NCBI GenBank assembly: GCA_015056925.1
Contig: SVFJ01000004.1
Coordinates: 1 to 64,000 of the forward strand
DNA length: 64,000 nucleotides
Direction of reading: 5' to 3'
Source: Lachnospiraceae bacterium
GTDB lineage: Bacteria > Bacillota > Clostridia > Lachnospirales > Lachnospiraceae
Below the pieces are notes generated by a model. The model did not search any database. It was not told the origin of the DNA and saw only the letters and a program-made list of their open reading frames with translations. Shown here in pieces: positions 1 to 9,222 of this stretch. Each line of letters starts with the position of its first letter. Position 1 is the stretch's first letter. A program made the translations under genes and the position numbers.

Positions 1-944
1 CGAAGGGCTAAGATAATATTGTGCTGAATCTCTAAGTTCTGTGGGTCTGCAAGGTTCTCAATCTGGAAGAACTTCTCAACCTTGGCAACACCCTCTGTTG
101 TCAGGTTAATAATCTTGTCCTTCTCATTAACAACGAAGTCTCCTGACTCCTCCTGCTCGATACCCATAATGATATCAAGCTTAGACATATCCTCTACATC
201 CGCACCACGCTTTAACTGTCTTGCAAGGATATCGCAAACCTCATAAAGCTTAGTAGACTTACCACTTTGTCCTGAAATAATAAGCGGTGTTCTTGCCTCA
301 TCGATTAAAACGGAGTCAACCTCATCGATAAGGGCATAGTTTAAATCTCTTAAAACAAGCTGTTCCTTATAAATCACCATATTATCTCTAAGGTAATCGA
401 AACCAAGCTCATTGTTTGTAACATAAGTTATATCGCAGGCATATGCCTCTCTACGCTCATCCGGCTTCATGTGATTCAATACCACACCAACCTTAAGACC
501 AAGGAACTCATGCACCTGTCCCATCCATGTCGCATCTCGCTTTGCAAGGTAATCATTAACTGTCACGACATGTACGCCCTTGCCTGTCAATGCATTCAAA
601 TAAGAAGGAAGTAACGCTGTCTGTGTCTTACCTTCACCCGTCTTCATCTCGGCAATACGCCCCTGATGCAGGATAATACCACCAATTAACTGTACTCTAT
701 AATGCTCCTGATTCAGAACACGCTTTGTCGCTTCTCGAACGACCGCATATGCCTCCGGTAAAATAGAATCCAATGACTCTCCATCCGCGTAGCGCTTCTT
801 AAATATAGCTGTCTTAGCGCGAAGCTCATCATCCGAAAGCTTACCCATTTCCTCTCTGTAACCTTCAATCTTGCGTACGATAGGCTCGATTCTCTTTAAC
901 TCTCTCTCGCTGTGTGTTCCAAACACCTTCTCAAATACATTCAT
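1..944 (-). CDS. secA: SecA preprotein translocase ATPase, N-terminal part
   Basis: This is the motor ATPase that drives secreted proteins through SecYEG at the inner face of the membrane. The first 314 residues lie in the window and the rest runs off the left edge. The start [15 protein letters not shown] is typical of SecA. Walker A is visible as [11 protein letters not shown] near residue 105, and the DEAD-type box as [15 protein letters not shown] near residue 210. GGAG sits 7 bases before the ATG at 944. It is transcribed away from ptb-buk, with a hairpin-rich repeat between them. Identity is certain; only truncation by the window limits the call. Confidence 0.97.
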   Translation of the reverse strand, partial: MNVFEKVFGTHSERELKRIEPIVRKIEGYREEMGKLSDDELRAKTAIFKKRYADGESLDSILPEAYAVVREATKRVLNQEHYRVQLIGGIILHQGRIAEMKTGEGKTQTALLPSYLNALTGKGVHVVTVNDYLAKRDATWMGQVHEFLGLKVGVVLNHMKPDERREAYACDITYVTNNELGFDYLRDNMVIYKEQLVLRDLNYALIDEVDSVLIDEARTPLIISGQSGKSTKLYEVCDILARQLKRGADVEDMSKLDIIMGIEQEESGDFVVNEKDKIINLTTEGVAKVEKFFQIENLADPQNLEIQHNIILAL

Positions 945-1059
945 ACAATACTCCATCCCTACTGAAAAACAGCAGCTATCATATTTCATTTAGAAAAATT
1001 CATTCTTCATTGTAGCAGATTCCTCCTATAAATGCAATTATCAGAAAGTTAACAATTTA

Positions 1060-1238
1060 TGTACACGACAGTTTAGTCATGCGAATATAAAATTGCAAAA
1101 TATGCTTGCATAATTTTGCGGTTTTATGTTTGCATGAGCTGAGCGCCAATATATGAGCAAAGGTAGTTGCAACGCAACGGAAAGTACCGCAGGTACGGCT
1201 TTGCGAATATGTTGGTGTCTAAACTGTCATTGTGTACA
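1060..1238. repeat. Hairpin-rich MITE-like element, family 1, copy C
   Basis: The ends are inverted repeats: TGTACACGACAGTTTAG at 1060-1076 and the complement of TGTACACAATGACAGTTTAG at 1219-1238. Inside are a GCAAAATATGC/GCATAATTTTGC hairpin (about 1094-1119) and a larger stem GAGCAAAG/CTTTGCGAAT enclosing two small hairpins (TTGCAACGCAA and GTACCGCAGGTAC). The order of modules, including an ATGCGAATATA segment near the left end, matches the elements at 44688-44836 and 56226-56375, although the terminal repeats differ. There is no coding capacity. The ptb promoter starts 8 bases beyond its right end. Confidence 0.7.
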
Positions 1239-1245
1239 TATCTCC

Positions 1246-1274
1246 TTGACCTTATTATGGGAAAGTGTTATTAT
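1246..1274 (+). promoter_or_regulatory. Probable sigma-A promoter of ptb-buk
   Basis: TTGACC (1246-1251) and TATTAT (1269-1274) are separated by 17 bases, close to the vegetative consensus. Transcription would start near 1281, about 60 bases before the ptb ATG. A small hairpin GGGCGTTTTGCCC follows in the leader. Confidence 0.65.
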
Positions 1275-1342
1275 TTTAACAAGGGCGTTTTGCCCATAAG
1301 AATTATATAGTTAAATTTTTGTAGAAATTCGAGGTGTTTCAA

Positions 1343-2257
1343 ATGACAAAAGGTTTTGACGATTTATTGAAGAAGGTATCTGAGTGCAGCAAGAAGACTG
1401 TTGCCGTAGCTGTTGCAGAGGACGCTCCTGTATTAGAGGCTATCAAGGCTGCTAAGGAGCAGGGCATTGCAGATGCCATTTTAGTAGGTAACAAGGCGAA
1501 GATGGAAGAAATCGCCGCTACATTGAATATGGATTTATCTCAATATGAGGTTATTAATGAAGAAGATAATATCCAGGCCGCATTAAAAGCAGTTAGCTTA
1601 GTTCATGACGGCAAGGCTGATATGTATATGAAGGGATTAATTGATACCAAGAACTTCTTAAAGAGCGTTCTTGATAAGGAAGTTGGTCTTCGTACAGGAA
1701 AGCCTTTATCACACGTATGCGTATTTGAGGTTAAGGGTGTTGATCATTTATTATTCTTAACTGACGTTGCATTCATGACATATCCTACATTAGAAGATAA
1801 AGTTGCAATTATCGAGAACACTGTTGAGGTTTGCCACGCTTGTGGAATCAATGAGCCAAAGGTAGCTCCAATCGCAGCTGTAGAGGTTGTAAACCCTAAG
1901 ATGCCTTGTACAGTAGATGCTGCTGAGCTTGTTAAGATGAATGAGGAAGGCAAGATTACAGGCTGTATCGTAGATGGTCCTTTATCTATGGATATGGCAA
2001 TTGATAAGGAAGCTGCTTCTCATAAGGGTGGCGCAGGAAGAAAGATTGCAGGTGATGCAGATGTTCTTCTCTTCCCAGATATTCATGCGGGTAACCTTGT
2101 ATATAAGGTATTAACACATTTATGCGAAATGAAGAACGGATGTATCTTAACAGGTACTGCTGCACCGGTTATCTTAACCTCACGTTCTGACTCATTTGAG
2201 ACAAAGATTAACTCTATTGCACTTGCTGCTGTCGTTGCAGAGTCAATGAAGCACTAA
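1343..2257 (+). CDS. ptb: Phosphate butyryltransferase
   Basis: It converts butyryl-CoA and phosphate to butyryl phosphate and CoA, the first step of the kinase route to butyrate. The 304-residue protein has the Pta/Ptb fold signatures, including MYMKGLIDTKNFLKSVLD, a CIVDGPLSMDMAID segment and the late ADVLLFPDIHAGNLVYK motif. A GTG at 1334 is in frame but lies inside the GAGGTG ribosome binding site; the ATG at 1343 has the right spacing. Butyrate kinase follows 35 bases downstream, which favours a butyryl over an acetyl substrate. Branched acyl-CoA could also be used. Confidence 0.93.
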   Translation: MTKGFDDLLKKVSECSKKTVAVAVAEDAPVLEAIKAAKEQGIADAILVGNKAKMEEIAATLNMDLSQYEVINEEDNIQAALKAVSLVHDGKADMYMKGLIDTKNFLKSVLDKEVGLRTGKPLSHVCVFEVKGVDHLLFLTDVAFMTYPTLEDKVAIIENTVEVCHACGINEPKVAPIAAVEVVNPKMPCTVDAAELVKMNEEGKITGCIVDGPLSMDMAIDKEAASHKGGAGRKIAGDADVLLFPDIHAGNLVYKVLTHLCEMKNGCILTGTAAPVILTSRSDSFETKINSIALAAVVAESMKH

Positions 2258-2292
2258 TTTAATAAACAAACATTTATAGGAGGTATGTGAAC

Positions 2293-3360
2293 ATGGCAAT
2301 CAAAAGTTTGATTATCAATCCGGGCTCCACTTCAACCAAAATCGGTGTGTTTGAAGATGAAACCTTATTATTCGAAGAAACACTTAGACATACAACTGAG
2401 GAAATCGCTCAGTATGCTTCTATCGTAGACCAGAAGGATTTCAGAAAAGAAGTTATTCTTGCTATTTTAAAGGAAAAGAATTTTGATTTGAAGTCTCTTC
2501 AGGTTGTTGTTGGACGCGGCGGTATGTTAAAGCCAATCCCTGGTGGTACATACGCTGTAACAGATGCATTATTAGAGGACCTTCGCATCGGCGTTTCAGG
2601 ACAGCATGCATCAAATCTCGGTGGTATTCTTGCTCGTGAAATCGGCGATGAGCTTGGTATTCCTTCTTACATCGTTGACCCTGTAGTTGTTGACGAGTTG
2701 ATGCCTGTTTCAAGAGTATCAGGTGTTCCTGAATTACCTAGAAAGAGTATTTTCCATGCATTAAATCAAAAGGCTGTTGCTAAGAGATATGCTAAGGAAT
2801 CCGGTAAAGCTTACGAGGATTTGAACTTAATCGTTGTTCATATGGGTGGCGGTGTATCTGTTGGTGCTCATAAGAATGGTAAGATTGTTGATGTCAATAA
2901 TGCTTTAGATGGAGAAGGTGCTTTCTCTCCGGAAAGAGCCGGTGCTGTTCCTGCAGGTGATTTGGTTAAGATGTGCTTCTCCGGAAAGTATACAGAGAAG
3001 GAAATCTACAAGAAATTAGTAGGTAACGGTGGTTTCAATGCTTATCTTGGTACTAACGATGCTCGTGAGGTATTAAAGCGCACAGAGGCGGGTGATGCCG
3101 AAGCAGCTCTCGTATTTGAGGCATTCTTCCATCAGGTATCTAAGGATATCGGTGCCATGGCTACTGTATTACAGGGTAAGATTGACGCTATCATCTTAAC
3201 CGGTGGTATCGCTTATGGTCAGAAGGTATGCGAAGAGATTCAGAAGCGTTGCGGATGGATTGCAAACTTTGTAATATACCCTGGTGAAGATGAGTTACTT
3301 GCACTTACTCAGGGAGCGCTTCGTGTATTAAATGGCGAAGAAGAGGCTATGAAGTATTAA
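2293..3360 (+). CDS. buk: Butyrate kinase
   Basis: It transfers phosphate from butyryl phosphate to ADP, giving butyrate and ATP. The 355-residue acetokinase-family protein starts [16 protein letters not shown] (phosphate-binding) and contains [13 protein letters not shown] and [16 protein letters not shown], which are Buk signatures. The GTG at 2287 is too close to AGGAGG (2279-2284); the ATG at 2293 is spaced 8 bases from it. It is the second gene of ptb-buk and is followed by a strong terminator. A role on branched-chain acyl phosphates cannot be excluded. Confidence 0.95.
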   Translation: MAIKSLIINPGSTSTKIGVFEDETLLFEETLRHTTEEIAQYASIVDQKDFRKEVILAILKEKNFDLKSLQVVVGRGGMLKPIPGGTYAVTDALLEDLRIGVSGQHASNLGGILAREIGDELGIPSYIVDPVVVDELMPVSRVSGVPELPRKSIFHALNQKAVAKRYAKESGKAYEDLNLIVVHMGGGVSVGAHKNGKIVDVNNALDGEGAFSPERAGAVPAGDLVKMCFSGKYTEKEIYKKLVGNGGFNAYLGTNDAREVLKRTEAGDAEAALVFEAFFHQVSKDIGAMATVLQGKIDAIILTGGIAYGQKVCEEIQKRCGWIANFVIYPGEDELLALTQGALRVLNGEEEAMKY

Positions 3361-3374
3361 TTCCATGATATTTT

Positions 3375-3409
3375 AAGGGTGGTTCACTTTTATATGAACC
3401 ACCCTTTTT
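3375..3409 (+). terminator. Rho-independent terminator of ptb-buk
   Basis: AAGGGTGGTTCA (3375-3386) pairs perfectly with TGAACCACCCTT (3395-3406) across an 8-base loop and ends in a T run. It also separates the plus-strand operon from the convergent antiporter gene. Confidence 0.93.
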
Positions 3410-3420
3410 GTCTTGTAAAA

Positions 3421-4365
3421 TTAAATTAACAAATTCACAAAATATACTGCATATACAACTAAGAATACAATTCCGCCCCAACGCTTCAACTTCTTTTCCT
3501 TATTCAAAGCAAATACAAAGAGCAATACAACTGCTATAATTGCCACTACATTGTCAAATAAGTAATCAGATATGTATGCGATTGGATGAATCACTGCTGT
3601 TGAACCTAATACAAATAAAATATTGAAAAGGTTAGAACCTACAATATTACCTACTGCAATGTCCGTCTCCTTCTTAGAAGCTGCTACACATGAGGTTACA
3701 AGCTCCGGAAGTGATGTACCAAACGCTACAATGGTAAGACCGATTAATCTTTCACTCATACCAAAGAACTTAGCAAGCTCTGTGGCAGCATCTACTGTCA
3801 CATCTGAACCTATTACAATACAAGCGCCACCACCAAGAATCAAAAGTAAAAGCTTCCAAATCTTATCATCTTCATCAGCACCCTCTACTTCTTCTGCCTC
3901 TGACGGACTCTTCTTGGTTAAAACAATCATATATACAATATAAATTGCAAGCAATGCCCAGAAAATCAAGCCATCTACACGACTAATCTGCGAACCAATC
4001 TGACCGCATACAAGCATTAATACGGATACACCGATTGTAAACGGAATATCAATCTTCATACATGTATTCTTCACTGCAAGCGGGTAAATGATGGAAGCAA
4101 TACCCAAGATTAAGAATACATTCATAATGTTACTTCCTAATACATTACTCACCGCCAAATCAACACTTCCCTGTAATGCAGCACTGATACTTACCGCTGC
4201 CTCCGGTGCACTTGTACCGAATGCTACAATCGTAAGACCGATGACAATACGAGGAATACCAAACTTGTCTGCAAGCTTAGACGCTCCATCTACAAACCAG
4301 TCTGCACCCTTCATCAGCATCACAAAGCCGACTACCAATAAAACTACCTGTAATAAAATATCCAT
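3421..4365 (-). CDS. Calcium/sodium-type antiporter (CaCA family, YrbG-like)
   Basis: This is a 314-residue integral membrane cation exchanger. It has the two inverted alpha-repeats of the family: IVIGLTIVAFGTSAPEAAVS near residue 40 and LIGLTIVAFGTSLPELVTS near residue 205, each followed by a GSNIMN or GSNLFN element. An acidic loop (EEVEGADEDDK) sits between the halves. AGGAGG precedes the ATG at 4365. The gene lies directly behind a manganese-type riboswitch, so Mn or Ca export is likely; the family alone does not settle the ion. Confidence 0.88.
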   Translation of the reverse strand: MDILLQVVLLVVGFVMLMKGADWFVDGASKLADKFGIPRIVIGLTIVAFGTSAPEAAVSISAALQGSVDLAVSNVLGSNIMNVFLILGIASIIYPLAVKNTCMKIDIPFTIGVSVLMLVCGQIGSQISRVDGLIFWALLAIYIVYMIVLTKKSPSEAEEVEGADEDDKIWKLLLLILGGGACIVIGSDVTVDAATELAKFFGMSERLIGLTIVAFGTSLPELVTSCVAASKKETDIAVGNIVGSNLFNILFVLGSTAVIHPIAYISDYLFDNVVAIIAVVLLFVFALNKEKKLKRWGGIVFLVVYAVYFVNLLI

Positions 4366-4393
4366 AATGTCCTCCTTAGTGGGAATGGCATAG

Positions 4394-4430
4394 AAAAAGA
4401 CTTTTGACGTATTTATTACGTCAAAAGTCT
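4394..4430 (-). terminator. Riboswitch-controlled intrinsic terminator
   Basis: On the minus strand AGACTTTTGACGT (4430-4418) pairs with ACGTCAAAAGTCT (4410-4398), followed by a T run. The 5' arm contains the CTTTT that would close helix P1 of the aptamer upstream, so terminator and closed aptamer are mutually exclusive. Confidence 0.85.
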
Positions 4431-4520
4431 CGTACTCTCAATTCATATCTTTGAAAGATGTGTAACCACGAAGCTATGCCTCGGGGTATGTTGATTACAC
4501 ATAGCCAACTACTCCCTTTT
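4422..4520 (-). promoter_or_regulatory. yybP-ykoY-type manganese riboswitch aptamer
   Basis: Read on the minus strand, the leader starts AAAAGGGAGTAG, has a TGTGTAA/TTACACA helix around CAACATACCCCGAGG, then a short ATCTTTCAAAGAT hairpin with ATATGA, and ends GTACGAGACTTTT. These match the order and conserved blocks of the yybP-ykoY class, which binds Mn2+. The first AAAAG can pair with the last CTTTT to close P1. Because that CTTTT is also the start of the terminator stem, ligand binding should favour read-through, an ON switch. The controlled gene is the antiporter at 3421-4365. Confidence 0.82.
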
Positions 4521-4595
4521 GTTATTAAAAGTGTAGCACACTGTATAATCTGATGTCAATTTAATCTTTACCAAATCTTAACTACCTAATGATAA

Positions 4596-5744
4596 TTAGA
4601 AGATTCGTCTAACCGCAAGTATCTTCTTATAGCTTGCATTATTCGATACAATAATACCTGTCTTGCTGGTACTTGCGTGAACAATCTTACCATCACCAAT
4701 GTACAATGCAACGTGACCTGAGTAACAAATAATATCACCCGGCTGTGCATTCTGAATACCGCCTACATCATATCCACACTTTCTCTGAGCAGATGATGAA
4801 TGTGGAAGATTTACGCCAAAGTTCTTATAAACACTCATAACAAATCCTGAACAGTCCGCACCATTTGTTAAGCTTGTGCCTCCCCATACATATGGATTAC
4901 CAACAAACTGTAATGCATAATCGATAACTGCCTTACCCATCTCACTACCAGCTGTAGATGCCATAGTATTCTGTGCTGCCTGAACATTTGCTTCATTATT
5001 TGCCTTCTGCTGCTGTGCTGCAAGCTTCGCCTGCGCCGCCTTACGGGCTGCCTCTCGCTCCTTAGCCTCAGCTGCAAGTCTTGCTTCCTCTTCCTCCTTA
5101 GACTCTGCATGGACAAAGTCTGTTCTCAAAGTAACGTAATCCCTTGAAACATATCCATCACCCTCTTCGATGGAAATCTTAACCCATCCATCAAGCTCCT
5201 CTACTACCAGAAGCTCTTCCTCCAACGGTACAAGTCCCAATACCTTAGAGTCTGTGTTAGGCTCCTTACGAACCTTCAATGTCGTAGTATTAACAATAGC
5301 AAAGGTAGTACCTACTGACTTAGCCAGTGTCTGTGCGTCCTCACCGGTCACACAGTACTCACCCTTTACATATCCGGTACACTTACCTGAGGTAATCTTA
5401 TACCAGCCATCAACCTCTTCTATCAATTCACCTACCGAATCATCATAAAGCTTACCAACAATCTCTCCTTCTTCACTTGGCATGCTTCTGACATTCACAT
5501 AGTTATTCACCTGTGCAATTACGAGATTGGTAAAATCCTGCTCATCCTGTACAACAGTCTCTTCCGCTGCCACAGCCTCTGCCACAGCAACCTCCTCGAT
5601 AATCTCTACATCATCATATAAATCTGTCGCAGAAAATCCTGCGCTCATCTTAACTGTACTAGCACTTACTGAAGTTGCGGGAACGCCAGCCATACATACA
5701 CCTGCTAATATGCAAGCGATGATACGTACGCCTCTCTTCTTCAT
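4596..5744 (-). CDS. Secreted NlpC/P60 peptidoglycan endopeptidase with two SH3b domains
   Basis: This is probably a cell-wall hydrolase cutting D-Glu-diaminopimelate bonds in stem peptides. The 382-residue protein has a signal peptide (residues 1-28, ending near SVSA), two bacterial SH3 domains (about 73-135 and 147-207), a charged alanine-rich helical linker (215-260) and a C-terminal NlpC/P60 domain. The catalytic set is Cys298 in GADCSGF, His344 in SGHVALY and His356 in VHAS. GGAGG sits 7 bases before the ATG at 5744; an ATG at 5747 is a close alternative. It stands alone behind its own promoter. Confidence 0.92.
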   Translation of the reverse strand: MKKRGVRIIACILAGVCMAGVPATSVSASTVKMSAGFSATDLYDDVEIIEEVAVAEAVAAEETVVQDEQDFTNLVIAQVNNYVNVRSMPSEEGEIVGKLYDDSVGELIEEVDGWYKITSGKCTGYVKGEYCVTGEDAQTLAKSVGTTFAIVNTTTLKVRKEPNTDSKVLGLVPLEEELLVVEELDGWVKISIEEGDGYVSRDYVTLRTDFVHAESKEEEEARLAAEAKEREAARKAAQAKLAAQQQKANNEANVQAAQNTMASTAGSEMGKAVIDYALQFVGNPYVWGGTSLTNGADCSGFVMSVYKNFGVNLPHSSSAQRKCGYDVGGIQNAQPGDIICYSGHVALYIGDGKIVHASTSKTGIIVSNNASYKKILAVRRIF

Positions 5745-5806
5745 CATTACTCCTCCAAATCCTTTTAAACCCTTAATTATTACAATTTTGTTACACTCCA
5801 TGTAAT

Positions 5807-5835
5807 AAATTATCATATTTTCGGTATTATGTCAA
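5807..5835 (-). promoter_or_regulatory. Probable sigma-A promoter of the NlpC/P60 gene
   Basis: On the minus strand TTGACA (5835-5830) and TAATTT (5812-5807) are 17 bases apart. Transcription would begin near 5800, giving a leader of about 55 bases. Confidence 0.6.
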
Positions 5836-5915
5836 GGTAAGGACTTATCCATATTTTACCATTGGGTTAAAAAATGAAGGAAACTTTTTATATATTTTTC
5901 ACAAAAATGTTAAAA

Positions 5916-6827
5916 TTATAAGCCAATAAAATAACTCTGCACGGCATTTACGGCGTTTGCACCATCAGCCACTGCTGTAATAATTTGTCTCATTGGCTTC
6001 TTGCGGATATCTCCTGCCGCATAAATACCGGCTACGGAAGTCTGGCAGGTCTCATCAGCTATGATATAGCCTTTTTCATCCATCTCTACAATTCCTTTTA
6101 ACAGGTCTGTATTCGGTATAATTCCTACTGCAATAAAGATACCGTTTACCTCAAGCTTGGAGGTTTGTCCACTAACTTTGTTACAAATCGTAACATTTTC
6201 CACCATATCCTCGCCGTTGATAGAGGTTACTTCGCTATTCCAAAGGATTTCTATATTATCTAATGCCATGAGTTTCTTCTGTAATGCATCTGCGGCACGA
6301 AGTGTATCTCTTCTGTGCACAAGGTATACCTTCTTACAGATACCTGCGAGGAAAATAGCATCTTCTACAGCTACATCACCACCGCCTACTACAACTACTG
6401 TGCGGTTTCTGAAGAATGCACCGTCACAGGTTGCGCAGTAGGATACACCCATTCCTGCAAGCTGCATTTCCCCCGGTACACCAAGCATGGCATGGGTAGC
6501 ACCCGTTGCAAGGATGACTGCCTTAGCTTCATAGTCACCGCTTGTGGTGTGTACGCATTTTACATCGCCTTTATCCTCAATTGCTTCTACCTCAGTGGTC
6601 ATAAACGGAACTCCGAAACGGTCTGCATGTGCTCTGAATGTATCGCTTAATTCGCTTCCGCTCATACCGGGAAGTCCAAGATAATTATCTACTTCATAGG
6701 TTGTTAATACTTGTCCACCGCTTACAGGGCTTCTATCGATTACTGCAAGCTCCATGCCTGCTCTGGCTCCATATATGGCTGCACCCATTCCTGCCGGGCC
6801 TGAGCCGATTACTAATAAGTCGTACAT
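5916..6827 (-). CDS. trxB: Thioredoxin reductase
   Basis: This FAD/NADPH disulfide reductase recycles thioredoxin in the cytoplasm. The 303-residue protein has the FAD site VIGSGPAGMGAAIYGARAG at the N-terminus, the redox pair in YCATCDGAFF near residue 135, the NADPH fold VVVVGGGDVAVEDAIFL, and the C-terminal FAD motif GIYAAGDIRKKPMRQI. AAGGAGA precedes the ATG at 6827; upstream in-frame starts overlap the SDR gene and lack a site. It is 13 bases downstream of that gene and likely co-transcribed with it. Confidence 0.95.
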   Translation of the reverse strand: MYDLLVIGSGPAGMGAAIYGARAGMELAVIDRSPVSGGQVLTTYEVDNYLGLPGMSGSELSDTFRAHADRFGVPFMTTEVEAIEDKGDVKCVHTTSGDYEAKAVILATGATHAMLGVPGEMQLAGMGVSYCATCDGAFFRNRTVVVVGGGDVAVEDAIFLAGICKKVYLVHRRDTLRAADALQKKLMALDNIEILWNSEVTSINGEDMVENVTICNKVSGQTSKLEVNGIFIAVGIIPNTDLLKGIVEMDEKGYIIADETCQTSVAGIYAAGDIRKKPMRQIITAVADGANAVNAVQSYFIGL

Positions 6828-6840
6828 ATTATTTCTCCTT

Positions 6841-7560
6841 TTATATCCAACCACCATCAAGGGTGATAATCTGTCCTGTTAAATAAGTGTTTTCTGTGCA
6901 CAGCTGTAATGCCAGATGGGCTACTTCTTCGGGACGTCCGATACGGTCTGCCGGAATCTCTTCTATCAGAGTAGCCATGTCTTCTTCGTCAAAGCAACGG
7001 TTCATGTCTGTGTCGATGACACCGCATGCAATGGCATTGACCTGAATATTGCTTGGTGCAAGCTCTTTGGCAAGTGCCTTGGTAAAGGAATTCACTCCGC
7101 CCTTTGATGCTGAGTAAGCAACCTCCATGGATGCGCCTACATTGCCCCACACCGAGGAAATATTAATAATCTTCCCTGATTGTCTGCTTACCATACCCGG
7201 AATTGCATTTTTGCAGGTAAGGAAACAGCCGTTAAGATTTGTACCGATGACTTTGTTCCACTCATCATAGGTCATATCTGATAATAGACCGATATGCGCG
7301 ATACCTGCATTATTGATAAGAACATCGAGGGTGTCGATGTCTTGAAACATTTTCTGAACCTCTGTCTCATTATCTATGGAAAAGCTATAGGTCCTGCATG
7401 TGATTCCGAACTCCTGTGTGAGTTTGTCTGCATACCACACCAGTCTTTCCTTATTCTGATGACAGGTCAGATATAAATCATAGCCTGCCTTGGCAAACTC
7501 ACTTGCGATGGCTGCGCCGATTCCTCGTGAAGCGCCTGTGATTAGTGCTTTCTTTCTCAT
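6841..7560 (-). CDS. SDR-family reductase (FabG/YmfI-like)
   Basis: This is an NAD(P)H-dependent short-chain dehydrogenase of 239 residues. It has the cofactor motif TGASRGIGAAIA at the N-terminus, NNAG near residue 88, the catalytic Ser in NISSVWG, and Tyr-x3-Lys in AYSASKGG. Firmicutes relatives include FabG and the EF-P 5-aminopentanone reductase YmfI. No fatty-acid genes are nearby, and a YmfI-type role is possible but not shown. It lies 14 bases after the dihydrouridine synthase gene and 13 before trxB. Confidence 0.85.
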   Translation of the reverse strand: MRKKALITGASRGIGAAIASEFAKAGYDLYLTCHQNKERLVWYADKLTQEFGITCRTYSFSIDNETEVQKMFQDIDTLDVLINNAGIAHIGLLSDMTYDEWNKVIGTNLNGCFLTCKNAIPGMVSRQSGKIINISSVWGNVGASMEVAYSASKGGVNSFTKALAKELAPSNIQVNAIACGVIDTDMNRCFDEEDMATLIEEIPADRIGRPEEVAHLALQLCTENTYLTGQIITLDGGWI

Positions 7561-7574
7561 CTTGCATTCCTCTC

Positions 7575-8537
7575 TTATAATATAATCCTTCTCTCTCCCT
7601 GTTCTACAAGGTCGAGGTCTCGGAAGACGGCTCTGACTGCGGCTTCATAAGGGGCAGATTTGTCTGCCTTACGAATAGCTTTGGCGTACTTATCTGCGTC
7701 CTTAAATGACTTTATCATATAGAACCAAAGCTCCTTCATACGAAACATAGCGTTGCGGTCTTCGCCCATCATGATGCGGTAATTCTCATAGATTTCATCG
7801 TGAAAGCTTTGAAGTGTGGCTTTGTCTAATGTGCGTTCCTTCTTATACTCTAATAACAACGCCGGATTAATCAGTAAACCTCTGCCTATCATGCAATTCT
7901 CTAATGTAGGGAACTGCTGCTGTAGGGCTTCTATATCCTGCTGTAAAAAGATATCACCATTATAGCTTAGCTTCATATCCGTCGTCGCAAATGCCTGCGC
8001 AAAGGTCTCCCGATTTGGCTTGTTCTTATAGAAATCCTGACGTACTCTTGGGTGAATGATTAATTCCTCTATGGGAAACTTCTCATAAACCTTCTGAATG
8101 TCCTCCCACTCCTTGGGACTGTCAAATCCAATGCGAGTCTTTACCGAAATCTTCATTGTGCACTTTTCAAAAATGCCGTCTAAAAATCGTTCCAGCTTCT
8201 GCGGGTCAATCAGCATCCCTGCACCCTTGCTCTTGCTTGTCACAGTGCCGGAAGGACAGCCTGCATTCAGATTCACCTCCGTGTAACCCATTGCCTCAAT
8301 ATCCTTGGCAGTACTCAGGAAATCATCTACCGATGCCGTCAGAATCTGCGGTATCAAATGAATCCCCTCATTATTCTCAGGGAGCAAATCTCTTCGCTCT
8401 TTGCTGTTCAAGGTCTTGTCCTGATGAGGTGACACAAAGGGTGCATAGTAGGTATCTACTCCACCAAAATGACGCACAAATGCATTTCTAAATATATGTG
8501 TTGTAACCCCTTCGAGCGGGGCAAGTTCAAAGTTCAT
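7575..8537 (-). CDS. tRNA-dihydrouridine synthase
   Basis: This FMN enzyme reduces uridines in tRNA D-loops. The 320-residue TIM-barrel protein begins APLEGVTTHIFRNAF and has the catalytic Cys in NLNAGCPSGTVTSK near residue 95. Family motifs follow: KTRIGFDSPKEW, HPRVRQDFYKNKP, SYNGDIF and MIGRGLLINP. It sits between the deoxyinosine glycosylase gene and the SDR gene on the same strand. The Dus subgroup and exact target uridine cannot be told from sequence alone. Confidence 0.92.
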   Translation of the reverse strand: MNFELAPLEGVTTHIFRNAFVRHFGGVDTYYAPFVSPHQDKTLNSKERRDLLPENNEGIHLIPQILTASVDDFLSTAKDIEAMGYTEVNLNAGCPSGTVTSKSKGAGMLIDPQKLERFLDGIFEKCTMKISVKTRIGFDSPKEWEDIQKVYEKFPIEELIIHPRVRQDFYKNKPNRETFAQAFATTDMKLSYNGDIFLQQDIEALQQQFPTLENCMIGRGLLINPALLLEYKKERTLDKATLQSFHDEIYENYRIMMGEDRNAMFRMKELWFYMIKSFKDADKYAKAIRKADKSAPYEAAVRAVFRDLDLVEQGERRIIL

Positions 8538-8599
8538 AAGTATTCTCCTAATCTGTATCGATTGGTTTCTTACAGAATAGCATATTTACATAAAATATG

Positions 8600-9106
8600 C
8601 TATTGCTTACCATGAATTGTTTCGCCCCAAACCTTGATTAGTGTATCCGTAGAACTTGCTGCATTGGCAGGGCTTGTAGATGGTAACACTTCTGCCGTAA
8701 TTGGGAATGCCAGATTAGGCTCGATATACTTACGATACAGCTTTCCTGCGGTCTGTCCGTTTAGGAAAATCTTCGTTATCTGTGTTTTTTTCACCAAGCC
8801 TGCAATGTCTGCAGGGACTACGTTACGAATACTGCTGTCGCTGGAGCCTATAATGTCACAGCTATCTATCACATCCCATATCGCTATGTCATTTGTTAAG
8901 AGCATTGCCTTTTTCTCTTCTATGGTGTGTGGCATGGGACAATTGCAAATCGTTGCCATTACCTGCCAGAAACGATTCCTCGGATGACCGTAATAAAAGC
9001 CTTCTTCTCTGGACTTTACCGACGGAAAGCTACCTAATATGAGTATCTTGGAATGCTCGTCGTATACGGGTTGAAATGTATGTGTAATATGCTGATATTC
9101 GCCCAT
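8600..9106 (-). CDS. DNA-deoxyinosine glycosylase (uracil-DNA glycosylase superfamily)
   Basis: This probable base-excision enzyme removes hypoxanthine from DNA. The 168-residue protein has the superfamily motif LILGSFPSVKSREEGFYYGH near residue 25, followed by PRNRFWQVM, and a C-terminal PSTSPANAASS loop like the second active-site motif. The arrangement is that of the hypoxanthine-DNA glycosylase group rather than classical Mug. It is upstream of the dihydrouridine synthase gene with a 62-base gap. Confidence 0.82.
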   Translation of the reverse strand: MGEYQHITHTFQPVYDEHSKILILGSFPSVKSREEGFYYGHPRNRFWQVMATICNCPMPHTIEEKKAMLLTNDIAIWDVIDSCDIIGSSDSSIRNVVPADIAGLVKKTQITKIFLNGQTAGKLYRKYIEPNLAFPITAEVLPSTSPANAASSTDTLIKVWGETIHGKQ

Positions 9107-9222
9107 GTGTATCTCCTTACTATTTCGCTTTTCTCTATGGATAGTTTTTCATAAAATGAGAGTATTGTCAAAGCCTTACTGATTCGATAAACTGAAAGAA
9201 ATGAATGATTAAGGGGGAGCTT

